Part shown: piece after piece, positions 37,662 to 40,767 of the stretch
How the letters are laid out: each line of letters opens with the position of its first letter
Position numbering within the stretch: position 1 is the first letter of the stretch
Virus record (IMG/VR): IMGVR_UViG_3300040751_004063
Location: 1-40,767 of that record
Reading direction: 5' to 3' (one strand)
Source: a virus
Length of the DNA: 40,767 nucleotides
Position numbers and translations under genes: made by a program
The notes under the pieces: model-generated
What the model saw: only the letters and a program-made list of their open reading frames with translations
Told to the model about the DNA's origin: nothing
The model's database searches: none

Positions 37662-38261
37662 TTATCCGCTTATAATCTTTCTTGAGTCTGAATAAACTTT
37701 ATTCTTACTTGCGCCAACAAAGTCAGCAGTCGGTAAAAACAACGCAATGTCCCATTCAGAAGGTTCCACATAAACAAATTGAGTTCTAACATATTGAGCA
37801 AGGTAATGCTTAATAGCAGGTTTAAACAATCTAAACTTTGATGCACTTTTTAAAATATCATACGATATACGTAGCTTTGTTGATGAATCTAATCTATCGT
37901 TGTTTGCTGTATCGTATAAAGCATCCATTAATTGTGCTCGTAATCTTGGCGGTAAATAATGAAAGTTAATTCCATAAAATCCACCTTTTGCTGGACCTAT
38001 TGGAAATATCAACGGAAACCTGTCGTAATATGGCAACTTACCTTTATGCTTTGCATCGTATCCAAAGAAATACATATTGCCATTTGCCTGTTCTTCACGA
38101 CGACGGTTTCTATCACTTGTTAATTGAGCTTCGGTAACTCTACCTTTTTTAATCTTTGCAGCTTGATTCCGATACCATTCACGACTTGCTGCTGTACGAC
38201 CTGGCGCTTCACCAGATCGGATACCTTTCAGCAATATATCATCAAATACTTTTGCTACCAT
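37662..38261 (-). CDS. Conserved morphogenesis protein, unassigned
   Basis: The segment MYFFGYDAKHKGKLPYYDRF then PLIFPIGPAKGGFYGINFHY and LPPRLRAQLMDALY in this 199-aa protein looks strongly conserved and is, I believe, shared with other T4-like phages, but I cannot name the T4 counterpart. The N-terminus is basic (about residues 20-55). The gene lies directly after gp4, whose TAA abuts its ATG, and before the tail-tube-like gene. It is therefore probably a virion or assembly protein. Confidence 0.7.
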   Translation of the reverse strand: MVAKVFDDILLKGIRSGEAPGRTAASREWYRNQAAKIKKGRVTEAQLTSDRNRRREEQANGNMYFFGYDAKHKGKLPYYDRFPLIFPIGPAKGGFYGINFHYLPPRLRAQLMDALYDTANNDRLDSSTKLRISYDILKSASKFRLFKPAIKHYLAQYVRTQFVYVEPSEWDIALFLPTADFVGASKNKVYSDSRKIISG

Positions 38262-38720
38262 TTATTTCGCTCCCGGTATATGGTCTTCTGTCCAAATCTG
38301 AAATTCCCATCCACGATCCGCACAATAATTTTTAGCGGCTTTCCATTTCGCTTCATTTATTCCCCAAGTACGAACCTCATTCAGATATCGCCTTGATAGT
38401 CGACCTTTTACCGTATTTTTATTCTTTACATCTGGAGGCCTTGTCTGAGCCTTCGGTTTAATTTCAATCATAATAGTTTTCCGTTTATTATCCTTAGTTT
38501 TTACGTGTGCAATAACGTCAGGAAAATATCGGTGTCGGCGTCCATCAATTGGCGATACATAAGGCACGATCACTTCTTCTGATTGCCACCATAATACATC
38601 AGGATGAATATCCATATCTCGGAATACTCTCATTTCCCACCAAGAGCGATAAATAATCCGAGTTGGGTCCCCTTTGTACTTTTGTGGGTTTTTCGGACGA
38701 AATCTACCACTATGCGCCAA
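38262..38720 (-). CDS. 4: Head completion protein (T4 gp4)
   Basis: This 152-aa protein (T4 150) starts SGRFRPKNPQKYKGDPTRII, YRSWWEMRVFRD, and continues RHRYFPDVIAHV and MIEIKPKAQTRPP. This gives the PD-(D/E)XK-like pattern known for gp4/gp50, which completes heads before tail attachment. Asp in FPDV and the ExK in IEIKPK are the likely metal-site residues. It is the first gene of the minus-strand operon behind the late box at 38760-38767. Confidence 0.85.
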   Translation of the reverse strand: MAHSGRFRPKNPQKYKGDPTRIIYRSWWEMRVFRDMDIHPDVLWWQSEEVIVPYVSPIDGRRHRYFPDVIAHVKTKDNKRKTIMIEIKPKAQTRPPDVKNKNTVKGRLSRRYLNEVRTWGINEAKWKAAKNYCADRGWEFQIWTEDHIPGAK

Positions 38721-38740
38721 CTTTCACTCCACTATTACAG

Positions 38741-38748
38741 TATAAATA
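38741..38748 (+). promoter_or_regulatory. T4-type late promoter TATAAATA, rightward
   Basis: An exact late box lies 37 bases before the gp48 gene. Transcription would start near 38754, which falls within a few bases of the leftward start of the opposing promoter. Confidence 0.78.
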
Positions 38749-38759
38749 ATCCATAGAGA

Positions 38760-38767
38760 TATTTATA
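38760..38767 (-). promoter_or_regulatory. T4-type late promoter TATAAATA, leftward
   Basis: TATTTATA on the plus strand is TATAAATA on the minus strand. It lies 39 bases before gp4 and would drive the minus-strand tail genes. It faces and overlaps the rightward late unit, with 11 bases between the two boxes. Confidence 0.75.
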
Positions 38768-38785
38768 TAAAAAAGGTAGGCTTTA

Positions 38786-39901
38786 ATGGCTGAGAACACC
38801 AATGTAAGCAAGAATTCGGTTGAAGCTGCTCGCCGCAAGTCAATACGTGGTAAAAGTAGCGACTTGCTGGTCTTTCCAACAAAGGAAACGCCGCACTCGA
38901 TTCTGCTTATCTTTAAAAAATACGAATATAAAAAATGGGCTGATTCACGCCGCGAGTTATTGTCAGAACCCACAAAAGGGCGCGCAACAGGCCGGCAGAT
39001 TGAGTTGAATGGTTCTGTAGGTATTCAATTGCCTTTCCCTAAACAGCTTACAGATTCAAACGATATTCGTCTCGCCTCATTTGAACGCAATGCTTTGGTT
39101 GAAGGTGCATTATCAAATCCTAAAATAGAATCGTTTTTAAAAGGACAAGGAAGCCTCAGTGATTTGGGATCAGGTTTAGCTGACATTGGTGGAGATATAT
39201 TTAATGCCACAAAAGGTATTGGCTCATACTTAACTGGCGCTGATGGTAAACAAATGTTTGAAGACGCAGGCAATTTTTTAAACAGTGTTGTAGATGCAAG
39301 AGGTGGTGGCGGGACAGCAGGACTTGCTTATTTGTTAAGAAGCCAAATCCATAACATTCCTGGAATGGGTGGTACTGCAATTAGTACTCTTAATGCCGCA
39401 CTCGGCCAAGTTGTTAACCCTCGAGAAACTTTGACGTTTGAAGGTGTAGGTTTAAAAAGCCATTCATTTAGTTGGCAATTGTTTCCGAGTAATAAACAAG
39501 ATTCAGAAATGATTCGTAATATTGTTCGTACTATTAAAAGAAACACATTACCTTCAACTGAAGAATTTGTCGGAATTCCTCGCGTTCTTTTGAATTTCCC
39601 AAGCACTGTTGATATGTATTTGCTTGGCGTTAATCAAGAACACTTTATGAAATTTAAAACTTGTATGGTTTCAAACGTTTCGGTAAATTATAGCGGCGGT
39701 GGTGGTATTACCGCAATCGCAAAAGGCGGCGTACCTGCTGCAGTTGAACTCTCGATGAGTTTCCAAGAACTTGATATTGAAACAGCAGATGATTATGAAG
39801 ACGCGGTAACTCCACCGGAAACAACAGCTGGCGAAAATGAAAACGGAGAAAATATTCCAAGCCAAGGTACAGCCGAAGGTACATCAGGAGGATCTACATA
39901 A
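38786..39901 (+). CDS. 48: Baseplate tail-tube cap (T4 gp48)
   Basis: This 371-aa protein (T4 gp48 364) has an N-terminal SSDLLVFPTKETPHSILLIF then KKYEYKKW, typical of gp48 relatives. The central GGTAGLAYLLRSQIHNIPGM and FEGVGLKSHSFSWQLFPSNK blocks resemble tube-fold proteins. It caps the baseplate hub and starts tube polymerisation with gp54. The acidic Gly/Thr-rich tail (last 30 residues) is probably flexible. The stop overlaps the gp53 start by one base. Confidence 0.75.
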   Translation: MAENTNVSKNSVEAARRKSIRGKSSDLLVFPTKETPHSILLIFKKYEYKKWADSRRELLSEPTKGRATGRQIELNGSVGIQLPFPKQLTDSNDIRLASFERNALVEGALSNPKIESFLKGQGSLSDLGSGLADIGGDIFNATKGIGSYLTGADGKQMFEDAGNFLNSVVDARGGGGTAGLAYLLRSQIHNIPGMGGTAISTLNAALGQVVNPRETLTFEGVGLKSHSFSWQLFPSNKQDSEMIRNIVRTIKRNTLPSTEEFVGIPRVLLNFPSTVDMYLLGVNQEHFMKFKTCMVSNVSVNYSGGGGITAIAKGGVPAAVELSMSFQELDIETADDYEDAVTPPETTAGENENGENIPSQGTAEGTSGGST

Positions 39902-40413
39902 TGGCTACAAAATATTTTGAAAATTTTCCAATTGTTGACTACGACGGATATAAAGTTCGAGATATTACTCGAAGAAATAGTTTTATTAAGAGCGTAACAA
40001 CAAACCCATTTGCCTTTCAGCCATACACAATCCACGAAGGAGAACGTCCTGAGGATATTGCTAATTTCTATTATGGCAGTACTGATTATACTTGGGTTGT
40101 TTATTTGAGTAATAACATCGTGGATCCTTATCACGAATGGCCAAAAGCGACAGAAGATTTTAATAACTATCTTATTGATAAGTACCGTGAAGAAAGCGGT
40201 AAAGAAGGAAACGATATTCTTGAATGGACTCGTGAAGAATCTGATGAGAATATCATTTATTATTATAGAGAAATTGACCCTGTATTTGAAGACAATGTAA
40301 TTTCTGTTGACGATTCTGAAAACTCAGACGTTGAAGTTGATTTAAGTAAAGAAGTTACAGAAACTGCAAGCGACGCAGGTGAGGATGGAACCGGCGGAGG
40401 TATTATTTACTAA
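39901..40413 (+). CDS. 53: Baseplate wedge protein gp53
   Basis: This 170-aa protein (T4 196) has a LysM-like segment YTIHEGERPEDIANFYYGST, then DYTWVVYLSNNIVDPYHEWP, which is a signature of gp53. It helps join baseplate wedges around the hub. The C-terminus is acidic and less conserved. One-base overlaps link it to gp48 and to the next small gene. Confidence 0.9.
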   Translation: MATKYFENFPIVDYDGYKVRDITRRNSFIKSVTTNPFAFQPYTIHEGERPEDIANFYYGSTDYTWVVYLSNNIVDPYHEWPKATEDFNNYLIDKYREESGKEGNDILEWTREESDENIIYYYREIDPVFEDNVISVDDSENSDVEVDLSKEVTETASDAGEDGTGGGIIY

Positions 40414-40667
40414 TGGCTGTTGAAATTATCAGACTTGCACCGGAATCATTCCGTACCATTTATCTTCGTGCAGAAGATAGAGTTATTTTGCGTACTGAAA
40501 CCGGTCGAAAGATTATCATCAAACGAATTATTCCTGATGAATGGAAAGCTTGGCGTATTTACGAAGACGAAGAAGCAAAAAATGATAACAAAAAAGAAAT
40601 CTTTTTAATTGATAAAAGGTTCTTACCACTTGTTGTAAAAGAATTTAAAAGCAAGATAAGTAGATGA
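40413..40667 (+). CDS. Small protein in the baseplate operon
   Basis: This 84-aa protein is beta-rich at the start (SFRTIYLRAEDRVILRTETG) with a Lys-rich middle and a hydrophobic C-terminal helix. It lies between gp53 and the next baseplate gene with one- and four-base overlaps, so it is very likely a virion assembly factor or small baseplate subunit. No family recognised. Confidence 0.7.
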   Translation: MAVEIIRLAPESFRTIYLRAEDRVILRTETGRKIIIKRIIPDEWKAWRIYEDEEAKNDNKKEIFLIDKRFLPLVVKEFKSKISR

Positions 40668-40767
40668 GCGAAGAAGATCAATCCAATCCATCATATACTA
40701 TTGAGAGTGCAATACTTAAACCGTATCTGCCTCCAAATGGTGATGTAGGTAACACTCCTTCAAATTC
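40664..40767 (+). CDS. Start of a further baseplate-operon gene (partial)
   Basis: The ATG at 40664 overlaps the preceding stop (ATGA). The first 34 residues are polar and Pro/Ser/Asn-rich (SEEDQSNPSYTIESAILKPY). The gene runs off the window, so it cannot be identified. Confidence 0.6.
   Translation, partial: MSEEDQSNPSYTIESAILKPYLPPNGDVGNTPSN

Overview
The window is part of the genome of an AT-rich, T4-like contractile-tailed phage (myovirus). The diagnostic genes are the T4 replication block in its usual order (gp45 clamp, gp44 and gp62 clamp loader, RegA), DexA exonuclease, a gp42-type dCMP hydroxymethylase, tail and baseplate genes (gp26-like, gp4, gp48, gp53), and several copies of the T4 late promoter TATAAATA. 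Hsp20, a Prx5-type peroxiredoxin, a DUF5664 protein and several small conserved proteins are typical of marine members of this group. The host cannot be fixed from the sequence. Near-perfect TTGACA-N17-TATAAT promoters and a FabB-type (KAS I) ketosynthase favour a proteobacterial host over a cyanobacterial one.

Layout. 1-3325: late virion genes arranged as a duplicated module (fibre-like protein followed by a protein of about 180 aa). 3333-7371: a radical SAM/SPASM protein, a small glycosyltransferase, a methyltransferase and a tandem-domain glycosyltransferase. 7397-7708: a small late protein with its own promoter-like box. 7726-14696: eight tightly coupled genes for a cytochrome P450, a GNAT-like protein, a flavin-dependent halogenase, a minimal AMP-forming adenylation protein, a second radical SAM enzyme, two 2OG-Fe(II) oxygenases and a methyltransferase. 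This looks like a natural-product tailoring operon inside a phage and is the most unusual part of the window. 14728-15226: two small DUF6356-like membrane proteins. 15251-22162: early genes with sigma70 promoters, including FabB, a GIY-YIG protein, an RHH regulator, dCMP hydroxymethylase, peroxiredoxin and dCMP deaminase.

22216-29184: a nucleotidyltransferase-kinase fusion, a HAD phosphatase, a beta-glucosyltransferase-like GT-B protein, a second GT-B-like protein, a C5-cytosine methyltransferase, DexA and a GT-A protein. With dCMP hydroxymethylase and dCMP deaminase upstream, this reads as a pathway for glycosylated hydroxymethylcytosine DNA, possibly with a phage-made sugar donor. 29210-33075: clamp, clamp loader, RegA and dUTPase. 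33178-33942: Hsp20 and a small helical protein. 33945-38720, minus strand: tail morphogenesis, with a candidate programmed -1 frameshift joining the gp26-like protein to a 53-aa ORF just upstream of the tape-measure-like gene. 38786 to the end, plus strand: gp48, gp53 and further baseplate genes.

Transcription appears temporally split. Early and middle genes use host-type promoters, three of which carry the same upstream A-tract element. Virion genes use TATAAATA, including an overlapping divergent pair at 38741-38767. No gene-free stretch exceeds 300 bases, and I see no tRNA, CRISPR array, insertion sequence or integrase.
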